Shown here: positions 28,058 to 37,837 of the stretch, piece after piece
Layout: every line of letters starts with the position of its first letter
Position numbering within the stretch: the stretch's first letter is position 1
Assembly (NCBI GenBank): GCA_963733915.1
Contig: CAVTEP010000003.1
Span: 248,001 to 312,000 of the forward strand
Reading direction: 5' to 3'
Origin: Sulfomarinibacter sp963733915
GTDB lineage: Bacteria; Acidobacteriota; Thermoanaerobaculia; Thermoanaerobaculales; Sulfomarinibacteraceae
DNA length: 64,000 nt
The notes under the pieces: model-generated
The model's input: only the letters and a program-made list of their open reading frames with translations
What the model was told of the DNA's origin: nothing
The model's database searches: none
Made by a program: the position numbers and the translations under genes

Positions 28058-29841
28058 TCAGCCTGCGGGGACGGTTCGGCGGAGAATGGCGAAGGAGGCC
28101 TGCCGCGTCACCGGGTCGAGCAGGCCCACGACCAGCTTGTGGTCGCCGGCCTCGAGCAGCAGGTCGAGGGTGACGACGTAGCGTTCGTGGCGCCGCGTCT
28201 CGTAGTCGGCAGGCGACATTCGGATCTCGATGTCCCGCCGCTGCACATCCGACTGCCTCCCCTTGAGGTCGCGGTTGGCCAGGTAGACCACCACCCGGCC
28301 GACGAAGTCCTCCGGCCCCGGAAGCAACGCCACCGAGTCGATTGGGAATGCTGATTTCGACGGGCAGGATCCAGCGGTCGTCCAATGCCGCCGTCTCGCT
28401 GCCGGCCTGAAGCTCTACCGCCATCGGGTTGTCGTCGAGGGCCAGCATGAGACCGCTCACCACCCGGTCCTGGACCTGGGTCTCGAGCGATTTTTCGACC
28501 AGGGCGCGGCGGTAGACGAGCTCGTACTCCGGGTGGCGGGGCAGCACGACCTCGATCCGGTGAATAGTGTCGCTCCCGCTCGCCGACAGGGTGTAACCCA
28601 GCGAGTAGTACGTGAAAAGGTCGTCGCGCATTTCCTCGAGCAGGCCGGTCACGTCGTTGGAATCGACGATCGCGCGGCCGCCGGTGCTCTCGGCCAGATA
28701 GAGCAGCTGCTCCTGGTAGTTGATGACGTGGATGCTCGAGATCATCGGGTCGACCGGACGGGCGTACTCGGCCGAAGCCGCGGCGTCGCCGCCGAGGCCG
28801 CTCGCGTCGATGGTGTAAAAGGTCACGCCCTGCGAGTTGGCGCTCGCGGCCAGCCCTTCGTAGACCTGGCGGCGGTTGAACCGCGCCAGCATCGGCAGAG
28901 TCGAGGTGTTCTGAAAGAGCTGGCCGTACCAGTTGATGAGGTCCCGCGCCAGCACCGCAGGCAGTCCGCTGGAGACGTGGACCAACACCTTGCGGCCCGG
29001 CAGCCCGGCCATTGTGGTCAGCACCTCGCGCAGCGCAGTCATCGAGTAGTCGAGCTCTACCGCCATCTCCTCGGCGTAGATTCGAATCTTGTCCTCGAGA
29101 TCGCGCATCGCTACCGAGTCGGCGCGGAGGCCGCCGGTCGGGGGGCTGTCCATGATCGCCTGCAGGTCGTGGATGATGCGCCCGCGTTGGCGGTCCTGGT
29201 CGACGCGGGCGCCGTACACCCTGGTCAAGGATCGGAGCGCGTCCTGCACCTGCCGCGGATCGTTGGTGAAGGGTTGAATGATTTTCGCCGACCGCTGCAC
29301 CGAGACGACCATGACCTGCACGTGAGGTTGCATCACCTCGCGGACAAAGCCGCGGACCTGCGCCAACACGCGGTTGCGATCGAAGGGCCGGATGTTCTCG
29401 TTGTCGACGTAAAGCACGATATGAACCGGCTGCACCATGTCGGCGGCGGTCCCGGCCGATAGAGTCGTCCCCTCTTCCGCACCCCCGATTTCAACAACCG
29501 CGCTTGAGGCCTCCGCTTCGCGCGCCGCCATGATGCCTGCGATGGTCTCGCTGGTGTAGCCCGCGAAGTGACTCAGCGGTCGTTCCTGACCATCTTGGAG
29601 GAGGCGAAAATCCTCCCTCGTCAAACCGGTAACGGCCTTGCCCCGGCGGTCGCGGACGAAGACGTCGACGTTGACCACCGTCACCTCGACCTCGTCGATA
29701 AAAGAAAGCCCGCCTATCACCGGTCGCCGTTCCGCGTCCTGTGCCGAGACCGTCACTGACGGCAATCAAGGCAGCCAGCAGCAGCGCTGCAGCCAGGGCA
29801 ACGCTCGCCCGGCTGTTGATTCGATTTCGATCAGAGTTCAA
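28058..29841 (-). pseudogene. VWFA protein of the acidobacterial type (TIGR03436-like), two frameshifts
   Basis: The N-terminus has a signal peptide (SVALAAALLLAALIAV) from a TTG start, then a VDVFVRDRRGKAVTGLTREDFRLLQDG domain typical of acidobacterial VWFA proteins, the VWA core beginning HIVLYVDNENIRPFDRN (MIDAS DxDNxN variant), and a C-terminal domain ending RRTVPAG. One base shift near 29765 separates the signal peptide from the body and another near 28340 separates the C-terminal 90 residues. Restored length is about 590 residues. VWA proteins of this type are exported and of unknown partner. It lies upstream of the TonB receptor on the same strand. Confidence 0.83.
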
Positions 29842-29859
29842 GGCTGTCGCTCCCGTTTG

Positions 29860-30471
29860 TCACTCGACCTCGAGGGAAAAGGGCACCACCGCCTCGGTCT
29901 CCTCGAACTCGATGATCAGCTTCCACCTGCCGGGCTGAACACCCCCCGCCACCGGAAAGTACAGCATGCCGACGCACAGCTGGCGGTTGGTGACGTTGAG
30001 CGCGGTTTTCGCGGAGCGTCCGGACCCCGGGAGCGGCATGAAGTCGATCGAGCAGTCTCTGCGTCCGCCGCGCGTGAAATCGAGCGGGTCGCTGGCAAGG
30101 CTCGCTCTCCGCGCGGCGGTGGCGAGCTCCGGATAGGCGGCGTTGAATTCCCGATAGGAGGGCAGCGGGATGGTTCTGCCGTCCGGGGTTCGCACCGAGA
30201 CCAGATCGCGGTCGACCTGAGTGGCTGCGCCGGTCATGCCACTCATGGCGGTGTTGAGGATCAACCACTTTTCACCGAGATTGTTGGCCGCATACTTGGT
30301 GTCAATGACGATCTCGATCACCGAGTCCCGGTAACGGACGAGATGGCTCCCGGGCTGATCGATTGCAGGCTCGGTCACCGGGTTCGGCATCGCCGGGGTC
30401 GTCGTGCTGCAGCCGACAACGGCGAGACCCAGGGAACTGATCGCGAGCAGGCGCAGCAAATGGAGTCCCAT
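29860..30471 (-). CDS. Hypothetical lipoprotein
   Basis: The 203-residue protein has a lipobox (ISSLGLAVVGC) followed by a Pro/Thr-rich linker. The mature part has alternating beta strands (VIEIVIDTKYAAN, WLILNTAMSG, KTALNVTNRQL, WKLIIEFEETEAVVPFSLEV), suggesting an immunoglobulin-like or beta-sandwich fold. No catalytic motif is evident. It lies 18 bp upstream of the VWFA gene on the same strand, so the two are probably one operon; a shared envelope role is inferred from that. Confidence 0.72.
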   Translation of the reverse strand: MGLHLLRLLAISSLGLAVVGCSTTTPAMPNPVTEPAIDQPGSHLVRYRDSVIEIVIDTKYAANNLGEKWLILNTAMSGMTGAATQVDRDLVSVRTPDGRTIPLPSYREFNAAYPELATAARRASLASDPLDFTRGGRRDCSIDFMPLPGSGRSAKTALNVTNRQLCVGMLYFPVAGGVQPGRWKLIIEFEETEAVVPFSLEVE

Positions 30472-30598
30472 CGTTCACTCCCTCGCGGTGGCCAGGATAG
30501 CGCAGCCTGGCTCCGTCCCTTCTACGACACCGCGGTCACAATCGTTTCAAAGCATTTTCGGGGGAAACTGTAGAATGGGCATTCCCGAAGGAGGTCCC

Positions 30599-31441
30599 GT
30601 GAGCCTGAGCCCGGTCATCGAGATCGATGGTGTCGAAATACATCTGGCACGGCCGGTAACGGCCATACCGCCCTGGATCGGCCAGCGCGAGGTGCTGCTG
30701 CAGCTGTTGGCGGCGTGGTCGTTGTTTGCCGACGACGATGCGCCCCTGAACCCCCGGCTGCTCGGAAAGCCGGGGGTCGGCAAGACCACCCTCGCCTGTG
30801 CCGCGGCGCGTGAGCTCGAGCGCGAGATCTACATCGTCCAGGCGACCACCGATACCCGCCCCGAGGACCTGTTGGTGACGCCGGTGCTGGGCCCCACGGG
30901 CGGCGTCCGGTACATGGCCTCACCGCTCGTCACCGCCATGGTCAGGGGTGGGGTGTGCATCCTCGACGAGGGCAACCGCATGAGCGAAAAATCCTGGGCG
31001 TCACTGGCGCCGCTCCTCGACCACCGGCGCTCGGTGGACAGCGTTGTCGCCGGTATCACCGTCAATGCTCACCCGGACTTCCGCTTCGCCACCACCATGA
31101 ACGAGGACGCTTCGACCTACGAGGTTCCCGAGTACATCCACTCACGATTGATGCCGCAGATCACGATCGATTTCCCCGAGGAAGACGAGGAGCGGGAGAT
31201 CCTGCGCACCCAGGTCAACGGTGTCGACAGCGAGGTCCTGGAGTACGTGCTCTCGTTTCTCCGTGCGGCCCACCTCGCGGATCTCCGTTACTCGGTACGC
31301 GACGGCATCAACATCGCCCGCTACGCGATGAAGGTGCTCAGGCGACGCGAGGCCGACACTTCCAAGCTGGCCGTCGACACCGCCCTCCGCCTCGCGATCG
31401 GCGACGAGGAGGCGGAACCCTTCCGGCTCGCCACAGATTGA
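30599..31441 (+). CDS. MoxR-family AAA+ ATPase
   Basis: The 280-residue protein has Walker A GKPGVGKTT, a Walker B-like VCILDEGNRM, sensor 1 region FATTMNED, and the C-terminal lid with RYSVRDGINIARYAMK. MoxR ATPases usually act as chaperones for metal-centre or complex assembly with a VWA partner. I chose the GTG start because AAGGAGGTCCC lies just upstream; an ATG eight codons earlier lacks such a site. The stop codon TGA is the first triplet of a palindromic repeat element. The next gene on the same strand, a protein of unknown family, is the likely partner; no VWA gene is adjacent on this strand. Confidence 0.88.
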   Translation: MSLSPVIEIDGVEIHLARPVTAIPPWIGQREVLLQLLAAWSLFADDDAPLNPRLLGKPGVGKTTLACAAARELEREIYIVQATTDTRPEDLLVTPVLGPTGGVRYMASPLVTAMVRGGVCILDEGNRMSEKSWASLAPLLDHRRSVDSVVAGITVNAHPDFRFATTMNEDASTYEVPEYIHSRLMPQITIDFPEEDEEREILRTQVNGVDSEVLEYVLSFLRAAHLADLRYSVRDGINIARYAMKVLRRREADTSKLAVDTALRLAIGDEEAEPFRLATD

Positions 31442-31543
31442 ATTAGGAATGAGGAATGAGGAATTCGGAATTCCCGACCACCACCCCATGATCAGCATCG
31501 CGGGTGGATGGGTGGCATTCCTAATTCCTAATTCCTACTTCCT
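31442..31543. repeat. Palindromic intergenic element with AATTAGG / CCTAATT arrays
   Basis: The left arm (AATTAGGAATGAGG type) starts at the MoxR stop codon. CGACCACCACCCC and GGTGGATGGGTGG form the inner inverted tracts around a 15-nt loop, and the right arm is CCTAATT units. The whole could fold as one long hairpin. Confidence 0.82.
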
Positions 31544-31573
31544 AGTTTGCGATCGATCGATCGCGGGGCCGTC

Positions 31574-33565
31574 ATGAGTACGCTCGACCTCGACGTGATT
31601 GCACCCGAGGCGGTTCCCGGGATCCGCATCATGCCGGTGTTGCACGAGCGGGTGGACTTCGCACCGGTGGTGCGGTGGGTGCTCGACGAGCTCGAACCGG
31701 AGGCGGTGGCGGTGGAGCTGCCGACGACTCTCGCCGAAGCTTCAGCCAAGGCGATCGCGAGGCTGCCCAGAATCTCGGCGGTCATCTCGGAGGAGCCGGG
31801 CGAGGAGGCACTCATTTGGATCGTGACCCCGGGCGATCCACTGGTCGAGGCGATGCGATGGGCGGCCACCCACGGGCGCGAAACGCTGCTGGTGGATCCG
31901 GACCTTCGGTACAGCCACCGTCGACATGACCACCTCCCCGACCCTCACTCGATGCTCGAAATCGGTGCTGGTAATTATTTCGACCTGATTCGTCGGCTCG
32001 CCGGCTCCGCGCCGCACGACGAACGCGACATCCTGCGGGAGAAGGGGATCGCCCACCACCTGCAGCGCGCGGCCGGGCGCCTTTCTGGGACGATCCTGTG
32101 CCTCGTCGGCGCCGCCCACGCCATCCGCGTGGCCGAGCACCTCATGGGACCGACGGCGGCGCCGCTGGCCCGCCAAAGTCGCAGCCGGGTCCTGCTCCGC
32201 CATCTTCACCCGGACAGCCTGACCGCGGTCCTGCCCGACCCACCCCTCGCACACTCGGTGTTCGAGCACCTGCGTTCGGGCGACCTACCGACCATGCCTG
32301 ATCTGTCCGCCACCGTGTCGCCGCGTCTCGAGCTGCCACTCGGTGTCCTGACCATCGTCACCGGCGGCAGGTCCGGGGACCAGTCTGAGCGGGGACGCGC
32401 GGTGGCCGCCTTCGCCGCCCACCACGGCAGCCGCGACATTGAAAACCGCGGCCGGGTCTGCGATCGCGCCCTCCTCGGGCGCGTCGTGTGGCGCATCGGC
32501 GCCGCGTCCTACTCGGAGCAGACACACACCGACACCGCAGTCTGGCAACGCCGGCTCTTCTTCAATTTCGTCCGTCGCTACGCGCGCATTCGAGGCCAGC
32601 TGGTGGCCGGTCTGTACGAGTGGGTCGTGGGTGCGCGTGGGGTCGGTGACGACAATCTCGCGTGGGAGGTCTTCGACGTCGCGCGCTGCTACCCCTGGCA
32701 GGAGCGTGAGGCGGAGATCGAGACCGCCCGGGTTGACGGCGAGTTGCTCGATCTCGGCACTCGCGCCGTGCGGTTCCGGCGCCGCTTCATGCGGGTCAAA
32801 CAGCGCCCGATTGCCGTGCCGGTGCGGACGCGACCGTCACCTGACGCTCCGGGGGAATGGCTGCGGGCATTCACCGGCGACAGCATTTGCTCCTATCCTC
32901 CGGAGGACATCGTGATCGAGGACTGGGGCCGCCATCTCAAACGGCGGGCGGTGTCGGTCCTGAGCGCGGAGAGAACGCACTCCGAGCCCTTCACCACCAG
33001 CATGCTCGATGGCATTGATCTACGCGAGACTTTGCTCCGCCTCCACGAAGGCCGGATCTGGGTGCGCGAGCGGGGGCGCGATGCGGGCGCGGTCGGCTCG
33101 GTGGTGGTGATCTTTGACGACGACCGCGAGGGAACCACCTACCCCTACCTGATGAGCTGGCTCGGCGAGCACGAACAGGAGTCGGACATGGCGCTCTACG
33201 CCTCCGAACCTCTGCAGCAGGTCGTCGGCCCCGGCATCATGCGCGCCACCTACGGCGGCTTCATGCTCAGCTACCCACCGGGAAGGCTCTACGATGTCTG
33301 GCAGGACCCCGACTACCGTCATGCCCCGACCAAACCCGAGGTGCTGTTGATGGCGGCCGTCGACTACAGCGTCGACAAGCTCGTGGTCCACGTGGGCCCG
33401 CACCCGCCATCGTCGGGGATGCGCGGTTATGCATTGGCCCGCGGGCGTCGCATCATCCACCTGCCTTTGGGCAGCCTGTCGCCAGTCAGCGTGCGCCGGA
33501 TCCGGGTTGTCCACATCCTAGCAGGCCGCGACAAGCGGGAGATCGCGAAGGATTACGTCTGGTGA
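31574..33565 (+). CDS. Large uncharacterised protein paired with MoxR ATPase
   Basis: The 663-residue protein has no signal peptide or membrane helix. The first 200 residues alternate strands and helices (IRIMPVLHERVDFAPVVRW, EAVAVELPTTLAEASAKAI, ETLLVDPDLRYSHRRHD, ILCLVGAAHAIRVAEHL), a pattern reminiscent of TraB/ChaN/EreA-like (Tiki-fold) proteins with a VxVELP strand and a late LVGAAH motif. The remainder has two further domains I do not recognise, one with WVRERGRDAGAVGSVVVIFDDD and a C-terminal VGPHPPSSGMRGYALARG segment. The ATG is chosen over an earlier TTG at the repeat edge. Its position after MoxR suggests it is the ATPase's client or effector; this is inference. Confidence 0.72.
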   Translation: MSTLDLDVIAPEAVPGIRIMPVLHERVDFAPVVRWVLDELEPEAVAVELPTTLAEASAKAIARLPRISAVISEEPGEEALIWIVTPGDPLVEAMRWAATHGRETLLVDPDLRYSHRRHDHLPDPHSMLEIGAGNYFDLIRRLAGSAPHDERDILREKGIAHHLQRAAGRLSGTILCLVGAAHAIRVAEHLMGPTAAPLARQSRSRVLLRHLHPDSLTAVLPDPPLAHSVFEHLRSGDLPTMPDLSATVSPRLELPLGVLTIVTGGRSGDQSERGRAVAAFAAHHGSRDIENRGRVCDRALLGRVVWRIGAASYSEQTHTDTAVWQRRLFFNFVRRYARIRGQLVAGLYEWVVGARGVGDDNLAWEVFDVARCYPWQEREAEIETARVDGELLDLGTRAVRFRRRFMRVKQRPIAVPVRTRPSPDAPGEWLRAFTGDSICSYPPEDIVIEDWGRHLKRRAVSVLSAERTHSEPFTTSMLDGIDLRETLLRLHEGRIWVRERGRDAGAVGSVVVIFDDDREGTTYPYLMSWLGEHEQESDMALYASEPLQQVVGPGIMRATYGGFMLSYPPGRLYDVWQDPDYRHAPTKPEVLLMAAVDYSVDKLVVHVGPHPPSSGMRGYALARGRRIIHLPLGSLSPVSVRRIRVVHILAGRDKREIAKDYVW

Positions 33566-33580
33566 ATACCTCGGAAGGTA

Positions 33581-33694
33581 TTCAATTTTCAATTTTCAAT
33601 TTTGAATTCTCAATTCTCAATGACCGCCCACCTCCCCAAGCAGGTCCGGGAGGTGGCTGGGGAATTCAAAATTGAGAATTGAAAATTGAGAACT
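33581..33694. repeat. Palindromic intergenic element with CAATTTT / AAAATTG arrays between convergent genes
   Basis: Left arm CAATTTT heptamers, inner CCGCCCACCTCCCC and GGGAGGTGGCTGGGG tracts, right arm ATTGAGA/ATTGAAA heptamers. It fills almost exactly the space between two convergent stop codons and could fold as a hairpin acting as a bidirectional terminator. Confidence 0.82.
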
Positions 33695-33698
33695 GTAT

Positions 33699-34940
33699 TT
33701 AGAGCGCCTTCCGGCGCCTTCCCGGGTAGGAATCAAACGTGGGTTTGTCGTCGAGCATTTCGCCCGCTTCCATCCGTTGTGCAACTCGAAGGTAGATCTC
33801 GCTTCGACTCCCCTCGGCCTCCCCCGCGGCAGCTTCTTCGAGGGCGATCGCCTCGTCGATGGAACCGGTGACATACAGGAGCCGGGCAAGGGTGTCGGCG
33901 GTCTCCGGATCGGGTTTGGCGACATACGACTGCCGCGCAATTCCGACTGCGAAATCGAGCCTCCGACCCGAGAGGTAAAGCCTCCATGCGACATCATTGA
34001 GATTTTCGGGCGTTGCCGCGTCGCCCTCGTCGTCATACCACCTGCGGTAGAGATCGGACGCCATGTCGAAATGACCGTTGCGAAACGCGAAGTCGGCCGC
34101 GTCGAGAAGGGCCGCGGGCGTCGCATTCTCGAGGTCCGGTATTTCGAGAAGCGCAGCTGCGTCATTATATCGGGCCTGCCGCAGCTTTTCCGCCTGCTCG
34201 TCAGCCGGCAGATCCATCAGACCTTCGGCGATCATTGCATGCAGAGTTGCCGTGCCTTCGGTGTCGGGCACGTTCAACACCAGCGGCCAGTCACCACGAT
34301 AAAGCTTCGCCGCACGCTGGTAGATCCGTTCGTGCAGTTCGCCTCGCGCGGTGAACATGAGCCGTCGGCAGAGATCGAGCTCGCGCCCTTCGGTCGCCTG
34401 GTGAAATGCCTCGATGCGGAAAATCGCCCCTTCAGGGTCCGCACGCTCGAGCAGTCCGTTGACCGAACGGGTGACTGCGTCGATGTCGCCAGGGTCCTCT
34501 TCCAGCTGTCGAAGGCAGGCGAGAAAGGTGTCGCCGGCTCGAATACGCTGGACACTGCGAAGAAATTTCTCGGGCGGCAGGTATCCGAGAATTCGATCCA
34601 TTTCGTGACCCTCTGGATCAAGAAATACCATCGTCGGATAGCTGTCGACGCCGAACTTCTTCGCAAGGTCGGCGCCTTCCTTTTCGGCATCGCGCCGCAG
34701 GGGCACGATGTTTTCGAGCTCACGCCGCACCTCCGACGCCGTGAAGGTGTCGGCCTCCAGCCGGCGGCACCAACTGCACCAGTCGGTGAAGAACTCGATC
34801 ATGACAACGGTGTCCCGTGCGTTTGCCTCCGCCTGTGCTGCCTCGAGGTCACCGTTGAACCAGATAGTCGATGTCTCCCACTGACAGGCGGCCATGCCCA
34901 CGGTCAGTACAACTGTCAGCAGCATCAGGATTCGTCTCAT
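33699..34940 (-). CDS. Thioredoxin-domain lipoprotein with C-terminal helical repeats
   Basis: The 413-residue protein has a lipobox (VVLTVGMAAC) and, near residues 50-57, the thioredoxin active site TDWCSWC preceded by VMIEFF; the cis-Pro segment VDSYPTMVFLD follows. This is a thiol-disulfide oxidoreductase domain of the DsbD-gamma/thioredoxin-7 type expected in the periplasm. Residues from about 150 on are helical, TPR-like in spacing (RLLYVTGSIDEAIALEEAA), and would present the domain to partners. The ATG is preceded by GGAGGACTGG. It stands between a repeat element and the efflux operon; 222 nt upstream carry nothing recognisable. Confidence 0.85.
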   Translation of the reverse strand: MRRILMLLTVVLTVGMAACQWETSTIWFNGDLEAAQAEANARDTVVMIEFFTDWCSWCRRLEADTFTASEVRRELENIVPLRRDAEKEGADLAKKFGVDSYPTMVFLDPEGHEMDRILGYLPPEKFLRSVQRIRAGDTFLACLRQLEEDPGDIDAVTRSVNGLLERADPEGAIFRIEAFHQATEGRELDLCRRLMFTARGELHERIYQRAAKLYRGDWPLVLNVPDTEGTATLHAMIAEGLMDLPADEQAEKLRQARYNDAAALLEIPDLENATPAALLDAADFAFRNGHFDMASDLYRRWYDDEGDAATPENLNDVAWRLYLSGRRLDFAVGIARQSYVAKPDPETADTLARLLYVTGSIDEAIALEEAAAGEAEGSRSEIYLRVAQRMEAGEMLDDKPTFDSYPGRRRKAL

Positions 34941-35163
34941 CCAGTCCTCCGGGTAGGGCGGCCAACGGTCCGACCTACCACACTCCAGTTTGCCGGTAAT
35001 TCTCGCGGGGTTGCAAAACGTCGAGCCAGAGCGGCCGCTTTCGCGGCGCCGGCCCTCCCCCACAGATCTACGTCCCGGGCCCGCGTGGGTTTCGGCCATC
35101 ACCTTCTCGAACCCTGATGACGCCGGAGTTCTTCCCGATGAAACGGTGAAAAGAGAGGGTTTG

Positions 35164-36366
35164 CTACTCGGCTCGCAGCGCATCCACCGGATCCAGGCCT
35201 GCAGCCCGTCGTGCCGGCGCGACCCCGCTCACCACGCCAACCACCAGGCACATGACGAGCGCGGCGACAACCGCCAACGGCGGCGTGCTCAGGGGAAGGC
35301 CCGGGACCGCCGCCCGGCCGATAGCGGTCAGCGAGAGGCCAGCGAGGAGGCCGAGCGCGCCACCGGCCAGGGCGAGCAACACCGACTCGAACAGAAAGAG
35401 CCCCTGCACCGTGCCTCGCGTCACGCCGAGCGCGCGCAAGAGGCCGATCTCGTTGGTCCGTTCGTGGACCGAGATCCACATGATGGTGAGAATTCCCATC
35501 GCTCCGACCAGCAGCGAGACACCGGCTATGCCCGAGACGGCGATCGTGATCATGCCGATGATCTTGCCAAAGGTATCGAGCATCTCGGTCTGGGTGGTAA
35601 TCGTGAAGTCCTCCTCGCCGCGGTGGCGGGCCATCAACACGGCTCGTGCACCGTCGACGACCTCAGGAATGACCTCGGTTCCGGCCGCCACGATATCGAT
35701 TTCCTGAAGCTCGAAGACGTCGAAGAGATCCATCGCGGTGGCGACCGGAATATAGGCCGTGTCATCGAGATCGAAGCCCAGCAACTGGCCCTTGGCCTCC
35801 ATCACTCCGATCACCAGAAACGAGTAGCTGCCGATGCGCACCCGTTTGCCGAGCGGTGAGACCTCATCGAAGAGCTCGCGCGCCAGCTTGGAGCCAAGCA
35901 CGGCATAGGAGGCGCGGCGATTGGGGTCCATCTTGGGCAGGAAGCTGCCCTGGCCGACGTTGAAGCGCCACGCCGCCGACGCCTCCCAACCGACCCCGTA
36001 GATGAATACGCTGCGACCGCGGCCGTTGCCCTCGACACGTGCCTGGCCCATCGCCACCGGTACCACCTCGTTGACGCCGGGCACCTTGCGCAGGGCCTCG
36101 GCGTCGTCGATCGTCAGCTTGTGGGTGGTGCCGCCGAGGGCGCCGGGAATGCCCAGGGTTTTCACCTTACCCGGGTTGATGCCTATGAGGCTGGTGCCGA
36201 ACTGGGTGAACTGGGTGACGATGTAATCACGGGTCCCTTCGCCGAGAGAGGTAAGAAGGATCACCGCCGTGACTCCAATTGCAACCCCGAGGGCCGACAG
36301 GAACGATCGCAGCCGCTGCCCGCCCAGCGCACCGCCCGCAAACTTGAGAAGCTCTAAAAGGTCCAT
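35164..36366 (-). CDS. MacB-like ABC transporter permease (second permease of the operon)
   Basis: The 400-residue protein has the FtsX/MacB topology: one N-terminal helix (LRSFLSALGVAIGVTAVILLTSLGEG), a large periplasmic MacB-PCD domain, and three C-terminal helices with HERTNEIGLLRALGVTRGTV, the conserved coupling segment, ending ARRAAGLDPVDALR. I chose the ATG before DLLELLKFAGG because everything upstream in frame is repeat-array translation (FEFRISNFEF-like). It is the last gene of the adaptor-ATPase-permease-permease operon and probably pairs with the preceding permease as a heterodimer. Confidence 0.9.
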   Translation of the reverse strand: MDLLELLKFAGGALGGQRLRSFLSALGVAIGVTAVILLTSLGEGTRDYIVTQFTQFGTSLIGINPGKVKTLGIPGALGGTTHKLTIDDAEALRKVPGVNEVVPVAMGQARVEGNGRGRSVFIYGVGWEASAAWRFNVGQGSFLPKMDPNRRASYAVLGSKLARELFDEVSPLGKRVRIGSYSFLVIGVMEAKGQLLGFDLDDTAYIPVATAMDLFDVFELQEIDIVAAGTEVIPEVVDGARAVLMARHRGEEDFTITTQTEMLDTFGKIIGMITIAVSGIAGVSLLVGAMGILTIMWISVHERTNEIGLLRALGVTRGTVQGLFLFESVLLALAGGALGLLAGLSLTAIGRAAVPGLPLSTPPLAVVAALVMCLVVGVVSGVAPARRAAGLDPVDALRAE

Positions 36367-36622
36367 CCACCCACCTACCGATTTCGGATTTCGGATTTCG
36401 GATTTCGGATTTTTCCCCCGCCCGCCCGCGGAAGTCCGCGGGGCTGCGCAGAAAACCCGAACGTCGGACGCAGGAACGCACCATTTCCCTTCCGTGCCCA
36501 GGGGGAGGGGGTGGGGAATTCGAAATTCAAAATTCGAAATCCTGATTTTTCCCCCACCCACCCATAGTCCAGGGGGAGGAGGGATGGGAAATTCGAAATT
36601 CGAAATTCGAAATTCGAAATTT
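36367..36622. repeat. Nested palindromic elements between the two permease genes (GGATTTC and AAATTCG arrays)
   Basis: There are at least three arrays: GGATTTC units at the permease start, AAATTCG units near 36517-36550, and AAATTCG units near 36589-36622. They are separated by CCCCCGCCCGCC, GGGGGAGGGGGTGGGG and CCCCCACCCACCC tracts. The arrays reach within a few bases of the upstream gene's stop. Confidence 0.8.
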
Positions 36623-36628
36623 TGCTCT

Positions 36629-37828
36629 TCATCTTCCCGCCAAGGCCTGCACCGGGTCGAGGCCGGCCGCACGGCGGGCCGGTACGACACCGAAAAACAC
36701 GCCCACGACCACCGAGGTGACCAGCGACGCCACCACCGCCCAGGTCGGCGTCGACGCCGGGAAGGTCGGGTAGACGCGCACGAAGGCCTGAACGGCCGCC
36801 CCGCCGACGGCAAGGCCGGTGAGACCGCCAAGGGTCGACAGAACCGAGGCCTCGGCGATAAACACCGCGATGATCTGGGTGGTGCTCGCCCCGAGGGCCT
36901 TGAGGAGGCCGATCTCGTGACGGCGCTCCGATACCGCCACCAGCATCACGTTCATGATCCCGACCCCGGCGACGGTGAGGGACACCGAAGCGATCGCGGC
37001 CAACGCCAGGGTGAGCACGCCGAGAATCGAGTTCAGCGTGGTCACCACCGCATCCTGGGTGATAACGGTGACGTCCTCGGCCCGGTGCCGTTCCGCAAGC
37101 AGGTTGAGCACCGCCGTTTTGGTCGTCTCGAGTTCGCCCTCGCTGCCGACTTCGACCAGGATCCGGAACAGCGAACTGCGGTTGAAGATTCGCATGGCGG
37201 TCCGCGCCGGAACCATCACCAGATCGTCGAAATCGAAACCCAGAGAGCGTCCCCGCGGCTCGAGGACACCGATGACCCGAAACCGCCACTCGCCAAGCCG
37301 CACCACCTGGCCGAGCGGGTTTTCGGCGCCGAAAAGCTCCCTCGCCACCTTGATGCCGAGCACCATCTCGCTGCCGCCCTGATCGGGGTCTCCCGCCGAC
37401 AGATATTGGCCCGACCCGATCCGCAGTCTTCGCACCTCCAACAACTCTGCGGTGGTTCCGATGACCGGTACCGACCGGCTCTTGCCGCCGTAGCGCAGCT
37501 TCTCCTCCCCGGTCGCCAGCGGTGCCGCGCGGACCACTCCGGAGATTCGGGAAGCGACCGCCCGGTAGTCTTCGATGGTGAGGTCGTGAACCACGCCGCC
37601 AAACGGCATCATGCCAGTGGTTTCCACCTTTCCCGGGAGGATGATCAGCAGATTGGAACCGAGCGAGGTGAACTCCTGCACCACGTACAGCCGGGCGCCC
37701 TCGCCAAGGGCCGTCAAGGCCACGACCGCCGCAATTCCGACCGCCACCCCGGCCACCGACAGACCCGTGCGGAGGCGGTGACCGCGAAGGGCGCCGATGG
37801 CAAACCCAATGAGCTCAGAGGGAGCCAT
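36629..37828 (-). CDS. MacB-like ABC transporter permease (first permease of the operon)
   Basis: The 399-residue protein shares the MacB permease layout with its neighbour: N-terminal LRTGLSVAGVAVGIAAVVALTALGEG, a periplasmic domain, and C-terminal helices with SERRHEIGLLKALGASTTQI and ARRAAGLDPVQAL. The two permeases are clearly paralogous and probably form a heterodimer driven by the ATPase encoded upstream. The start ATG is followed by APSELIGF. A long repeat element separates it from the ATPase gene. Confidence 0.9.
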   Translation of the reverse strand: MAPSELIGFAIGALRGHRLRTGLSVAGVAVGIAAVVALTALGEGARLYVVQEFTSLGSNLLIILPGKVETTGMMPFGGVVHDLTIEDYRAVASRISGVVRAAPLATGEEKLRYGGKSRSVPVIGTTAELLEVRRLRIGSGQYLSAGDPDQGGSEMVLGIKVARELFGAENPLGQVVRLGEWRFRVIGVLEPRGRSLGFDFDDLVMVPARTAMRIFNRSSLFRILVEVGSEGELETTKTAVLNLLAERHRAEDVTVITQDAVVTTLNSILGVLTLALAAIASVSLTVAGVGIMNVMLVAVSERRHEIGLLKALGASTTQIIAVFIAEASVLSTLGGLTGLAVGGAAVQAFVRVYPTFPASTPTWAVVASLVTSVVVGVFFGVVPARRAAGLDPVQALAGR

Positions 37829-37837
37829 GAATCCGCC

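Noticed and set aside
36367..36831. N-terminal extension of the second permease with repeated FEFRISN-type residues
   Set aside because: The residues are translation of the heptamer arrays; the permease family begins at the ATG before DLLELL.
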